Assembly (NCBI GenBank): GCA_025738555.1
Contig: JAOVFP010000001.1
Coordinates: 1,178,001 to 1,242,000 of the forward strand
Source of the DNA: Cyathus striatus
Lineage: Eukaryota > Basidiomycota > Agaricomycetes > Agaricales > Nidulariaceae
DNA length: 64,000 nucleotides
Direction of reading: 5' to 3'
Part shown: one piece after another, positions 11,890 through 21,897 of the stretch
Layout of the letters: each line of letters begins with the position of its first letter
How positions within the stretch are numbered: position 1 is the first letter of the stretch
The notes under the pieces: generated by a model
Database searches by the model: none
Told to the model about the DNA's origin: nothing
What the model saw: only the letters and a program-made list of their open reading frames with translations
Translations under genes and position numbers: made by a program

Positions 11890-13410
11890 CAAATGAAAGC
11901 AGGTGACATGTGTGACAAATGACAAATGTGACGCACATGACACACATGAATAGCGTGACACGCATGAATAGCGTGACACGCGTGAATAGCGTGACACACA
12001 TGAAAAGCGTGACGCGCGTGAATAGCGTGACATGCATGAATAGCGTGACGCGCGTGAATAGCGTGACGCGCGAGAATAGCGTGACACGCGTGAATAGCGT
12101 GACACGCGAGAATAGCGTGACACGCGTGAATAGCGTGACACGCGAGAATAGCGTGACACGCGTGAATAGCGTGACACGCGAGAATAGCGTGACACGCGTG
12201 AATAGCGTGACACGCGAGAATAGCGTGACACGCGTGAATAGCGTGACACGCGAGAATAGCGTGACACGCGTGAATAGCGTGACACGCGAGAATAGCGTGA
12301 CACGCGTGAATAGCGTGACACGCGAGAATAGCGTGACACGCGTGAATAGCGTGACACGCGAGAATAGCGTGACACGCGTGAATAGCGTGACACGCGTGAA
12401 TAGCGTGACACGCGTGAATAGCGTGACACGCGAGAATAGCGTGACACGCGTGAATAGCGTGACACGCGAGAATAGCGTGACACGCGTGAATAGCGTGACA
12501 CGCGAGAATAGCGTGACACGCGTGAATAGCGTGACACGCGAGAATAGCGTGACACGCGTGAATAGCGTGACACGCGAGAATAGCGTGACACGCGTGAATA
12601 GCGTGACACGCGAGAATAGCGTGACACGCGTGAATAGCGTGACACGTGTGAATAGCGTGACACGTGTGAATAGCGTGACACGCGTGAATAGCGTGACACG
12701 CGTGAATAGCGTGACACGCGTGAATAGCGTGACACGCATGAACAGTGTGACGCGTGCGAATATATGTGACACACGTGAATAGCGTGACACGCATGAATAG
12801 CGTGACGCGCGTGAATAGCGTGACACGCATGAATAGCGTGACGCGCGTGAATAGCGTGACACGCATGAATAGCGTGACGCGCGTGAATAGCGTGACACGC
12901 ATGAACAGTGTGACGCGTGCGAATATATGTGACACACGTGAATAGCGTGACGCGCGTGAATAGCGTGACACGCATGAACAGTGTGACGCGCGTGAATAGC
13001 GTGACACGCATGAACAGTGTGACGCGTGCGAATATATGTGACACACGTGAATAGCGTGACGCGCGTGAACAGTGTGACACGTGCGAATATATGTGACACG
13101 CGTGAATAGCGTGACATGCATGAGCAGTGTGACATGCATGAGCAGTGTGATGTGTGCGAATATATGTGACACACGTGAATAGCGTGACGCGTGCGAATAT
13201 ATATGACAAATGTGATGTGTGCGAATATGTGTGACGGATGTGACACACAGAAAGAATGTGACAGATGTGATGCGCGAGAATGTGCGTGATGCGCAGGAAT
13301 ATGCGAGAAGCGCGGGAATATGCGTGACAGATGTGACGCGCGAGAAGGATGTCACAAATGTGAAGCGCGGGAACAATGTGAGGCGCGGGAATATGCGTGA
13401 CAAGTTCAAG
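11890..13410. repeat. Right-arm satellite of element A with 36-bp higher-order repeat
   Basis: Inverse of the left-arm satellite but about twice as long. From about 12060 to 12630 two 18-bp variants, GAATAGCGTGACACGCGT and GAATAGCGTGACACGCGA, alternate to give a 36-bp higher-order unit. The ACGCGA variant is absent from the left arm. Outer units (12740-13200) carry ATATATGTGACACACG inserts and CpG-depleted forms. Confidence 0.95.
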
Positions 13411-13773
13411 ATATGTCACATGTGTGATATATATAATATTATTCAAAATAATATGCTATTGTAATATATAATGATCACTTATGATTGCATATACATTCTT
13501 TAGTACCAGTAATAAGTGAATATGCACTTGAAACACCTAATGATCACCTATGATCACCATTACATTCATTAGTACCAGTAGTAAGTAAATATCCACCTGA
13601 AACACTACTAAAACACTGAAAGATCACTTATGATCACTTATACATTCACTAGTAATCATACATTCACTACTACATATATAATAGTGGGTGATCATAAAAA
13701 AAATGCCTAGCTTATATGATCACCATGATCATAAAACCTAGGCATTTAATGAAAAAATTGGCTGACACCCCTC

Positions 13774-13901
13774 GTTATGCGAGGTTCAAGTTCCCTAATC
13801 TCAAGTCACTAACTCTCGAATTGGAAGACTTCAATGGCTACCAGTTGTACCAAGGCAATGAGCTCATGGCTGCCCTCTCATCATTAAAGTGTTCTCCATA
13901 A
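13774..13901 (+). pseudogene. Short ORF relic beside element A, family not identified
   Basis: The frame leaving the right end of element A reads RYARFKFPNLKSLTLELEDF and ends at 13901. The FPNLKSLTLE wording is reminiscent of leucine-rich-repeat or F-box proteins, but the piece is only about 40 codons. It may be a host-gene scrap or chance. Confidence 0.25.
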
Positions 13902-14850
13902 GGTATGGCCTTTTTTAGCTTGCCCACTTCATATCTACATGCATCAGTGTCCCCCCTCCTCCCCAATCATGGCATGTGGGCTATCCTAGCGTCAAGGTTG
14001 TGTTAACTCTCACCCCTGGCCACTTCACCACTTCATACTCTATGTGCATCAGCATCCCCCATTTTCCAACCACAGCACATGGGCTGTCCCAGCGTCATAG
14101 CCTGTTAACATGGGTACTTATTACCCTCTCAGATATATCCACAACACGCCAACAACCACCACTATTGACCTTGTTCTGGCACTATGCCACCGCTCTCTCC
14201 TCCTGGTGCACCCTGACTCCGCAGTCAATTCAATCGGACAGCACATTCCTTCCCAGTTGTTTGTCTCTTTTATTCACTAATGTGTCTTCTTACTTGTGTA
14301 GCATCTTTCATATAGGCCGGACCAGCTCTGGTTTGCGGTGCAGCAAGTTTCACAGTCAACCTCACTCAGCTTCCTCAAATACAACACAAAAGAAACTAAC
14401 ACACTGAGACACTCACTGCGATGCCTCCCAGATGCAAAACCAACTGTTGGATTACGTCCAGTAGTTCACATTGGACCTCTGTCTCTTCCTGCCACCCCCC
14501 ACAATGGACCTCTGCCCCTTACTCCTCCACCGTGGATGCCCCATCCTCCCTTATCTCCGGTGCATAATTGCTCACTTTGATGCTTAGGCTCCTACATCAT
14601 TGTCATGTCGCTCTGCCAATAGAAAAACAACCATTGCATTCCTTTCTGCAGTGTTTCTTTGTTCCCTCTCACACCTTTGTTGTACTTCAGACTGTGACAC
14701 TGTACCCTTGCTTACTGTATACTATAATTATAGCATTCCTGTATTGTACATTTTTTATATTCTTGCTATTGGTACTGTTTACTGGCATGAATATATAGAT
14801 GTTACACTATACAAACTAGTGAAAACTAAGCCTTAACATTTTTTTAGTTA
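13902..14850. repeat. C-rich degenerate repeat block, related to 7388-8340
   Basis: Contains two copies of a GGGCT.TCC.AGCGTCA word (about 13978 and 14079), plus the GATGCCTCCCAGATGCAAAA and TTTGATGCTTAGGCTCCTAC words that match the block left of element A. Overlapping ORFs lack motifs. It grades into AT-rich sequence after about 14700. Confidence 0.5.
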
Positions 14851-14859
14851 AGTGAGTGT

Positions 14860-15290
14860 GCACTCAGTGTACACTGTTAACCCGCTCAGTGCTCGCTGAG
14901 TGCACGCTGAGCGCACGATGTATTTTGCAACTTGCAAAATACCAATGCAAAAGGTAATATATTGCACTCTCTGTTAGCTCAAATCTTGCAAAGTATTTTG
15001 CAGACTCCAAAATTGACTGGAAAAGATTCCTTTATTGTTTGGCAAATTTTAATACAAATATTAACTTTCCTAAGAATTTCCTGTACTGGAAAATTTGGGG
15101 CTAAACTTCAGGCTTCGCATCTTTTGAAAAGACAATAGAAATTTGAATTTTAGACTCAATTTCGCACCTCGCAATAAAACTAATTTTGTATCATATTTCA
15201 CAGTCAGCTAAAATACATTCTAAATTTGAACAGTGCGCAATTTATTTTGCAACTCATTTTGCAACCCTGCAAAATACCCCTGGGCCAGGA
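14860..15290. other. AT-rich segment with TTTTGCAA inverted repeats, possible MITE
   Basis: A CAGTG/CACTG-rich stretch (14863-14917) leads into GTATTTTGCAACTTGCAAAA at about 14920. An inverse TTTTGCAACCCTGCAAAATA lies near 15256-15275. The pair could be decayed ends of a small element, but no target duplication is visible. Confidence 0.3.
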
Positions 15291-15299
15291 GTGATTAAC

Positions 15300-16464
15300 G
15301 CTTATAAAGAACGTGACAAACGTGACGCGTGACGCGCATAAAAACATGACAAACGCGCTAAAGCGTGACAAACGCGCTAAAGCGTGACAAGTGTGATATA
15401 TATGTAGTGTGGGAGAATCGTGACAGACGTGACGCACGTGAAAATTGTGACAAATGTGACACGTGGGAAACGTGTGATGAATGTGATGCGTGGGAATATA
15501 TGTGACGAACGTGACGCGCAGGAAATTTGTGACAGATGTGACACGCGTGCAGTATGTGATAAGTGCGAAGCGCGGGAATATGTGTGACGAACGTGATGCG
15601 CGTGAAGTACGTGACAAATATGAAGCGCGGGAATATGTGTGACGAACGTGATGCGCGTGAAGTACGTGACAAATGCGATGCGCGGGAAAAACATGAGGCG
15701 CGGGAATATGTGTGACGAACATAACACATGGGAAAATTGTGACAGATGTGACACACTTGAAAAGCGTACATAATTCTATTAGAATAATAATAGGAAGCAT
15801 AAAGTAATGAGCACTTATGAGTACACATAATACTATTAAAATAATAATAGGAAGCATTACAGTAATAATAGAAAACATAAAGTAATGAGTACTTATGAGT
15901 ACATATACTAGTATTACAATAACAATAGGAATTATAAAGTAATGAGTACTTATGAGTACACATACTAGTATTACAATAATAATAGGAATCATAAAGTAAT
16001 GAGTACTTATGAGTACACATGCTAGTATTAAAATAATAATAGGAATCATAAAGTAATGAGTACTTATGAGTACACATGCTAGTATTAAAATAACAATAGA
16101 AAACATAAAGTAATGAATACTTATGAGTACACATATTAGTATTACAATAATAATAGGAATCATAAAGTAATGAGTACTTATGAGTACACACACTAATATT
16201 ACAATAATAATAGAAAGCATAAATTAATGAGTACTTATGAGTACACATAGTAGCATTACAATAATAATAGGAAGCATAAAGTAATGAGTACTTATGAGTA
16301 GACATAATACAATTGTAATAATAGTAGAAGCATAAAGTAATGAGTACTTATGAATAGCCTGTATATACATATAGTATATGCCTCACTCATAAAACTCAGA
16401 CCTTATATGATATCCCATATCATATAAGGTCAATGATAAATGAGAAATTTGGCTGACACTTATG
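15300..16464. mobile_element. Element D: single arm of a snap-back element
   Basis: It ends at 16464 with TTTGGCTGACACTTATG, the same terminus as A, B and C. Inside lies a block of about ten units of 57 bp (15780-16350). Each carries GAGTACTTATGAGTAC where the other elements have GATCACTTATGATCAC, joined by CTAGTATTACAATAATAATA. Next inward is a GTGACG-type satellite (15310-15770: GAACGTGATGCGCGTGAAGT and similar). No opposite arm is found; the satellite runs into unrelated sequence at about 15300. It is a truncated relative with altered palindrome specificity. The ORFs of 315-338 codons here are repeat artefacts. Confidence 0.8.
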
Positions 16465-16807
16465 ATTTATTAATAGTTGGAGTGTCATATAAGATTGTGA
16501 ATAAAAGCTGCTGGCTGTTGAGAGGAATGCCTGAATGTCTGCCGCAAAGGAGACTGTATGATAACTGCCAATCCATAGGGATTTCAGGAGGTGGGTGCCC
16601 AGAATAAAGCCCATGCATTCTGCATTGTAGATGACCGTGTAGAGAGGGGCTGGTCCCAGGCAATAGCATAGCACCTAGAGGAAATGCCCATTGTGATAGG
16701 TATGTGTCTTGATACAAGGTGTTCTCAATACAGGATATAGCAAACATTTGATACAGTAAAGAATATATGAAAACAATTTTAGTATGAATATTAACATGTA
16801 GCACCAA
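16465..16807 (-). pseudogene. RNase H-like relic, probably from a non-LTR retrotransposon
   Basis: On the minus strand the piece LYTVIYNAECMGFILGTHLL, then AADIQAF, resembles the type-1 RNase H domain at the end of agaricomycete retrotransposon polyproteins (the ..YNAE..G...G..L.. strand-helix and the D-x-QA strand). Two frames are used, so at least one frameshift is present. The fragment stops at the terminus of element D. The call is from motif wording only. Confidence 0.45.
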
Positions 16808-16868
16808 TATGTAAGTATGATACTACAGGCCATTTATCATACATGTAAGTCCATCATTTTCTATAGCT

Positions 16869-17215
16869 TCAGAAAGTGAGTAGGAAAAGAAAAAAAAGGA
16901 AGATATACTTACACAGGATATCTAATTTGGGTCCAACTGAATGTGCAACAAGTTCGCTTTCCGAGTCTGACATGAAATTGCAAGAACTGATACTTGAAGA
17001 CATAAGTTGAAATTCATTGTTATAGCAGTCCAAATCACTTACCCTCCACCGTTTTGCTGTATCCGAGATACCTTCAACAATCTTCTCTAACTTCCCCTTC
17101 CTCCAAGTCAGCCCCCGTCTATGACCTCTATATATACGTTGGTGGTAGAAGACCATGACGTCGTTGCCGATCTGGAATGTGAAAACTGGTGTAAAATTCG
17201 GAAATATATAAAACC
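16869..17215 (-). pseudogene. Unrecognised ORF fragment between elements D and C1
   Basis: An open minus-strand frame of about 115 codons continues out of the C1 terminus. It reads FYIFPNFTPVFTFQIGNDVM, then VFYHQRIYRGHRRGLTWRKG and a Ser-rich tail. Composition is protein-like (basic RGHRRGLTWRKGK stretch) but I do not recognise a family. It has no plausible own start, so it is a truncated piece. The last part (from about 16920) may be intron or untranslated sequence. Confidence 0.3.
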
Positions 17216-17789
17216 CATAAGTGTCAGCCAAAATTATCATAAAAATGTAGTGTTTTATGATTGCGGCAATCATAAATAATGATCACCTTCATGATTACAT
17301 GTTTTGAGAGCCTATCCACCTATTAATACTAAATCTAATGGTGATCATAAGTGATCATTGGTTATTTTGAAGTGAATATTACTACTGTAGGTCTATTGCA
17401 ATATTGTGATCATATGTGATCATTGGCTATTTTGAAGTGAATATTACTACTGTAGATCTATTGTAATGTGGTGATCATATGTGATCATTGGCTGTTTTAA
17501 AGTGAATATTACTACTGTAGATCTATTGTAATGTGGTGATCATATGTGATCATTGGCTATTTTGAAGTGAATATTACTACTGTAGGTCCATTGTAATGTG
17601 GTAATCATATGTGATCATTAACTTATTTTGAATTGAATATTACTACTGTAGGTCCATTGTAATATGATGATCATATGTGATCATTAGCTATTTGAAGTGA
17701 ATATTACTATATTGTAATGTGGTGATCATATGTGATCATTGACATATTTTGAAATGAAAAGTATTACATATTGCTATTGTAGTTCATGT

Positions 17790-18420
17790 CACAATTGTCA
17801 CGATCTTCCCATGTGTCACATATTTCGCGCGCTTCACACAATTCCCACGCATCTCATAATTCCCGCGCTCTACATCATTCCTGCACTCTGGATATTTCCT
17901 GCACATTATGATTGTCATGATCTTCCCATGTGTCACATATTTCCTGTGCTCCACATCATTCCTGCACATCATGATTGTCACACTATAGCACGTGTCACGA
18001 TCGTCACGCCTTTACACACATCATAATTGTCACGCCTTTACACATGTCACGATCGTCACGCTTTTACATGCGTCACAATTGTCACGTCTTTACATGTGTC
18101 ACGATCGTCACGCCTTTACACGTGTCACGATCGTCACGCTTTTACACGCGTCACGATCGTCACGCTTTTACATGCGTCACAATTGTCACGCCTTTACATG
18201 CGTAACGATCGTCACGCTTTTACACGCGTCACAATTGTCACACCTTTACACATGTCACGATTGTCACGCCTTTACATGTGTCACGGTCATCACACCTTTA
18301 CACATGTCATGATTGTCACGGTTTTGCATGTGTCACGATTGTCACGCATTTATGGCTGTCACAAATGTGATATATTTCTTGCATGTCACAATTGTCAAGC
18401 TTTTACATGTCACATTCATC
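17790..18420. repeat. C1 left satellite, CGATCG-bearing 26-27 bp units
   Basis: Units of the form TCACGATCGTCACGCTTTTA plus CACGCG repeat in the middle (about 18050-18240). The edges hold CpG-poor variants (CACAATTGTCACACC, CATGATTGTCACGG). An outer sub-block (17790-17970) has a different wording built around TTCCCATGTGTCACATATTT, also shared with C2. Confidence 0.9.
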
Positions 18421-18424
18421 AACA

Positions 18425-18726
18425 ATGCTGTTGGCATAATCAGTCAGTGGTGGTCATATTATACACCATTTAATCTATAGATGAGTTGATCAAATATTGA
18501 TGGGGCCCCAACAGGTGTGCAATGACAATTGTTCCCATACCTTTGATGATCTAAGAATAAGAGTATTGAGTGATATAACATTTAATTCTCATTCTCAGTT
18601 CATTGCTTAGCAATGTAATTCAGTCATTTACATTGACTAGTCATTGATTAATCTGTCAACTGTCAATAATTAATACATACATTTTTGGCAGATGGGGTCT
18701 GATCCTGTTGATGATATTGTTCCACA
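18425..18726. mobile_element. Diverged copy of the hAT-type MITE nested in the C1 core
   Basis: This segment aligns along its length with the 306-bp MITE at 41454-41759: GGCATAATCAGTCAGTGGTG, ATAC.CCAT..ATCTATAGA, TTGTTCCCATACCTTTGATGA, TCTGTCAACTGTCAAT, GGGGTCTGATCCTGTTGATG. It is clearly older, with many transitions. It probably inserted before C was duplicated, because C2 carries the same diverged copy. Confidence 0.65.
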
Positions 18727-19769
18727 TGACTATAGAGAAATGATATTACATTATTTTAGAGAAGAGAAGAAAAGGGACAAAGGGGCCCTTTAGTAAAGAG
18801 AACAATATAAGATAGCAATGTCATAATTAACACTAAGCTAAAGAACAGAAAGTAAGTAAATAACAGCAACTGAGCAAGAAAGTGCAAAGTACAAAATGTG
18901 GTTTTCAGATATCCAAATGAATACTAATACTAAAAGAGTGAGTAGAAGTGAAACTGTTTGAGACACAATAAGATAGTTTTCATTAACTCCCCATTTCAAT
19001 AAAACATAGACAACCATCATGTAGTCATATAAAGTAAGCAATTATGTGATTTGGTAATATGTGTTGAAGATATTAGTATTATCAATGACCAATGCAAGAA
19101 TCATAATCATCTAAATGCTGTAATGTGTAAGTTTGATGTAATGTGGAATCACATCTATACACTATCCATTCATATGTGTTAAGCATGCAAGGTTCTATAT
19201 TCTTCTCTGTCTGGTTGGTACATGTTTCCATAATGTTCAATACCATTGTAATGACCTCATTATCTTTCATACCTAGACTAACCATTATGGTTATTATTTT
19301 TTCATTTTATCACATCTCTAGTCTTCATTGTAAAACATAGCATACCATCTCATTTCCAAATATATCATACACTCTAAATAGGACTAAGACTCCAACTATA
19401 TATACACTCTACATCATTTAATCTAGTTTCTTATTCCTGTTACACTTCCATAACATCATATTTGTTATATACTGTATTACAACCTTCAATTCTAAAAGTG
19501 CATATTCATTTACTGTGATTTTTATAATTAGCTTTGTGGTTTCAGATACTTAATCTGCTTCTGTGACAATTTGGATGGTGATACAGATGTACCAGAAACT
19601 GCACATGTGGTTGGCTTCTCTTGTTTAGCATTAAGTTTTAGGTACCTTGCAAACCTCCTCTTAACTATATCCCTGGCCCCACATATGTAAGAGGCAATAA
19701 TTAGTAGACATATCTATTACTGTTATACTCTGTGTAAGATAAACAAAAGTTAAAATAATCTACATGATA

Positions 19770-20460
19770 TTATAGGCTAAAAATGTGACAGCTGACATGC
19801 ATGAAAAATAATAACATGTTGGAAATATGTCACATATGTGATAGGCATAAATGTGTGACAATTGTGACGCATGTTAAAGCGTGACAATCGTGACACATGT
19901 AAAAGCGTGATGATTGTGACGTATGTAAAGGTGTGACGATTGTGATGCGTGTAAAAGCGTGACAATCGTGGCGCGTGACGATCGTGACATGTGTAAAAGC
20001 GTGACAATCGTGATGTGTGTAAAGGTGTGACAATCGTGACGGGTGTAAAAGCGTGACAATCGTGACGGGTGTGAAAGCGTGACGATCGTGACACATGCTA
20101 GAGTGTGACGATCGTGACGCGTGTAAAGGTGTGACAATCGTGACGCGTGTAAAGGCGTGACAATTGTGACACGTGTAAATGCGTGACGATCGTGATGTGT
20201 GTAAAGGCGTGACAATCGTGACGTGTGTAAAGGCATGACGATCATGATGCATGCTATAGTGTGACGATCGTGACGTGCAGGAATGATGTGGAGCGTGGGA
20301 AATATGTGACACACGGGAAGATCATGACAATCATGATGCGCAGGAATTATCCAGAGTGCGGGAATGATGTAGAGCGCGGGAATTATGAGATGCGCGGGAA
20401 TTGTGTGAAGCGTGCGAAATATGTGACACGTGGGAAGATCGTGACAATTGTGACATGAAC
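19770..20460. repeat. C1 right satellite, inverse of the left one
   Basis: Units such as GACGATCGTGACGCGTGTAA and GACAATCGTGACGGGTGTAA repeat with mixed CpG-intact and decayed forms. The inner edge (19786-19860) carries ACATGCATGAAAAATAATAA, which is inverted at about 36540-36580 in C2. Confidence 0.9.
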
Positions 20461-20707
20461 TACAATAGCAATATGTAATACTTTTCATTTCAAAATATGT
20501 CAATGATCACATATGATCACCACATTACAATATAGTAATATTCACTTCAAATAGTTAATGATCACATATGATCATCATATTACAATGGACCTACAGTAGT
20601 AATATTCACTTCAAAATAAGTCAATGATCACATATGATCACCATATTACAATGGACCTACAGTAGTAATATTCACTTCAAAATAGCCAATGATCACATAT
20701 GATCACC

Positions 20708-21475
20708 AGTGTCACACGCAACCCTTAGTGTCACGCTTAACCCTTAGTGTCACACTCAATGCTTAGTGTCACACTCAATGCTTAGTGTCACACTTAACAC
20801 TTAGTGTCACACTCAACCCTTAGTGTCACGCTTAACCCTTAGTGTCACACTCAACACTTAGTATCACACTCAACCCTTAGTGTCACACTCAACCCTTAGT
20901 GTCACACTCAACTCTTAGTGTCGCACTCAATGCTTAGTGTCACACTCAATGCTTAGTGTCACACTTAACACTTAGTGTCACACTCAACCCTTAGTGTCAC
21001 ACTCAACACTTAGTATCACACTTAACCCTTAGTGTCACACTCAACCCTTAGTGTCACACTCAACCCTTAGTGTCACACTCAACCCTTAGTGTCACACTTA
21101 ACACTTAGTGTCACGCTTAACACATAGTGTCACACTCAACCCTTAGTGTCACACTCAACCCTTAGTGTCACACTCAATGCTTAGTATCACGCTTAACCCT
21201 TAGTGTCACACTCAACACTTAGTATCATGCTTAACCCTTAGTGTCATGCTTAATGCAGAGTGTCACACTCAACACTTAGTATCACACTTAACACTTAGTG
21301 TCACACTCAACCCTTAGTATCACACTCAACCCATAGTGTCACACTCAATACTTAGTGTCATGCTTAACCCTTAGTGTCACAATCAATGTATAGTGTCACG
21401 CTTAAACCTTAGTGTCACGCTTAACCCTTAGTGTCACGCTTAATGGAGAGTGTCACACTTAGTGCTTAGTATCAC
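20708..21475. repeat. 19-bp tandem array, about 40 units
   Basis: Units of TTAGTGTCACACTCAACCC and single-base variants (CACGCTTAACCC, CACTCAATGC, TAGTATCAC) repeat without interruption. The array begins exactly where element C1 breaks off. The same unit makes the larger array inside element E (45340-46700), so this is a truncated E-type element. Confidence 0.95.
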
Positions 21476-21519
21476 ACAATTTTCTATTGTAATTTTCTAT
21501 AAGGAAATAAGTATAATAA

Positions 21520-21760
21520 GATTCTGTACAGATTCTGTACAGAATCTGTACAGAATTTTTCAGGTCTGTAATGCGGAATTCTGCGGAATCCGCATGGAAT
21601 TTTTGATTCTGTGCGGAATCTGTGCAGAATCTGTACAGACCCAAAAAAACCTCTGCCAAAAAGAAAAAAATCTGTGCAGATTCCGCACAGATTCCGAAAA
21701 TTCCGTATGGATTCCGCACGGATTCCGCGCGGATCTGTACAGAACACCTGGCTAAGTGTA
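21520..21760. repeat. Cluster of TCTGTACAGA / TCCGTACGGA-type palindromes
   Basis: Copies of TCTGTACAG, ATTCCGCACGGATT and TCCGTATGGATTCCG are packed here, ending in ATCTGTACAGAACACCTGGCTAAGTGTAAAGAGCTC. The same block ends the array in element E at 46715-46930, and the two match until about 21770. TCCGTACGGA becomes TCTGTACAGA if both CpGs are lost. Confidence 0.85.
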
Positions 21761-21897
21761 AAGAGCTCATTTTTGGACCCTTCTGGACCTTATTTCACTT
21801 CCCCCCCTCGATTTTTTACCCCCCCATCCCACTGTATGTGTTTAGGGACATTATTGCTTCATGTAGACTGAAATTTTGCTTTTTTTTGGCAGAGACC

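Larger units (their letters stand above)
9471..13773. mobile_element. Element A: 4.3-kb snap-back element with kilobase-scale inverted arms
   Basis: The left end is CATAAGTGTCAGCCAATT and the right end is AATTGGCTGACACCCCTC. The left arm (9471-10764) and right arm (11731-13773) are inverted copies of each other. From outside in, each has a terminal motif, an outer block of TGATCA pairs with about 68-bp spacing (to about 9790, from about 13470), a CpG-rich GTGTCAC/GTGACAC satellite, and a shared inner segment ending in TTTGGCTTTTGATATTGACA. The core (10765-11730) has no clear gene. No target-site duplication is visible: left flank CCCCAG, right flank GTTATG. It encodes nothing recognisable and must be non-autonomous, or be something other than a transposon (for example an amplified inverted duplication). 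The very long ORFs over the satellite are artefacts of an 18-bp period. Confidence 0.8.
17216..20707. mobile_element. Element C1: snap-back element, right end truncated
   Basis: The left terminus CATAAGTGTCAGCC (17216-17229) is followed by a hairpin-like TTTATGATTGCGGCAATCATAA. Next come about seven 65-bp units with GTGATCATATGTGATCATTG and TATTACTACTGTAGGTC, then a satellite of 26-27 bp units (CACGATCGTCACGCTTTTAC) to about 18420, and a core of about 1.37 kb. The inverted satellite (19790-20460) and periodic block run to 20707. There the element stops inside a periodic unit and abuts the 19-bp array, so its right terminus is lost. C2 at 35341-38730 is a second copy in opposite orientation. 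The core holds two ORFs of 67 codons (19041-18838 and 19285-19082, minus) identical in C2, without recognisable motifs. Confidence 0.85.

Noticed and set aside
9830..13410. CRISPR-like array
   Set aside because: The units are contiguous, with no unique spacers, and the context is a fungal genome.
11678..13446. Three overlapping ORFs of over 500 codons on the minus strand (and their equivalents at 9799-10829)
   Set aside because: They are translations of an 18-bp tandem unit with open frames in all registers; amino-acid patterns such as SRYSRV repeats have no family signature and no start context.
9471..13773. Telomeric or rDNA-associated repeat
   Set aside because: No TTAGGG-type runs and no rRNA sequence; the repeats are bounded by a transposon-like terminus.
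15204..16305. ORFs of 315-338 codons with repeated TY-rich motifs
   Set aside because: 57-bp repeats of element D (multiple of 3) keep the frame open; there is no independent support.
18838..19285. Two 67-codon ORFs in the C1/C2 core as genes
   Set aside because: Identity between C1 and C2 reflects recent duplication. The homologous core of element A does not keep these ORFs and no motif is visible, so I mention them within the element only.
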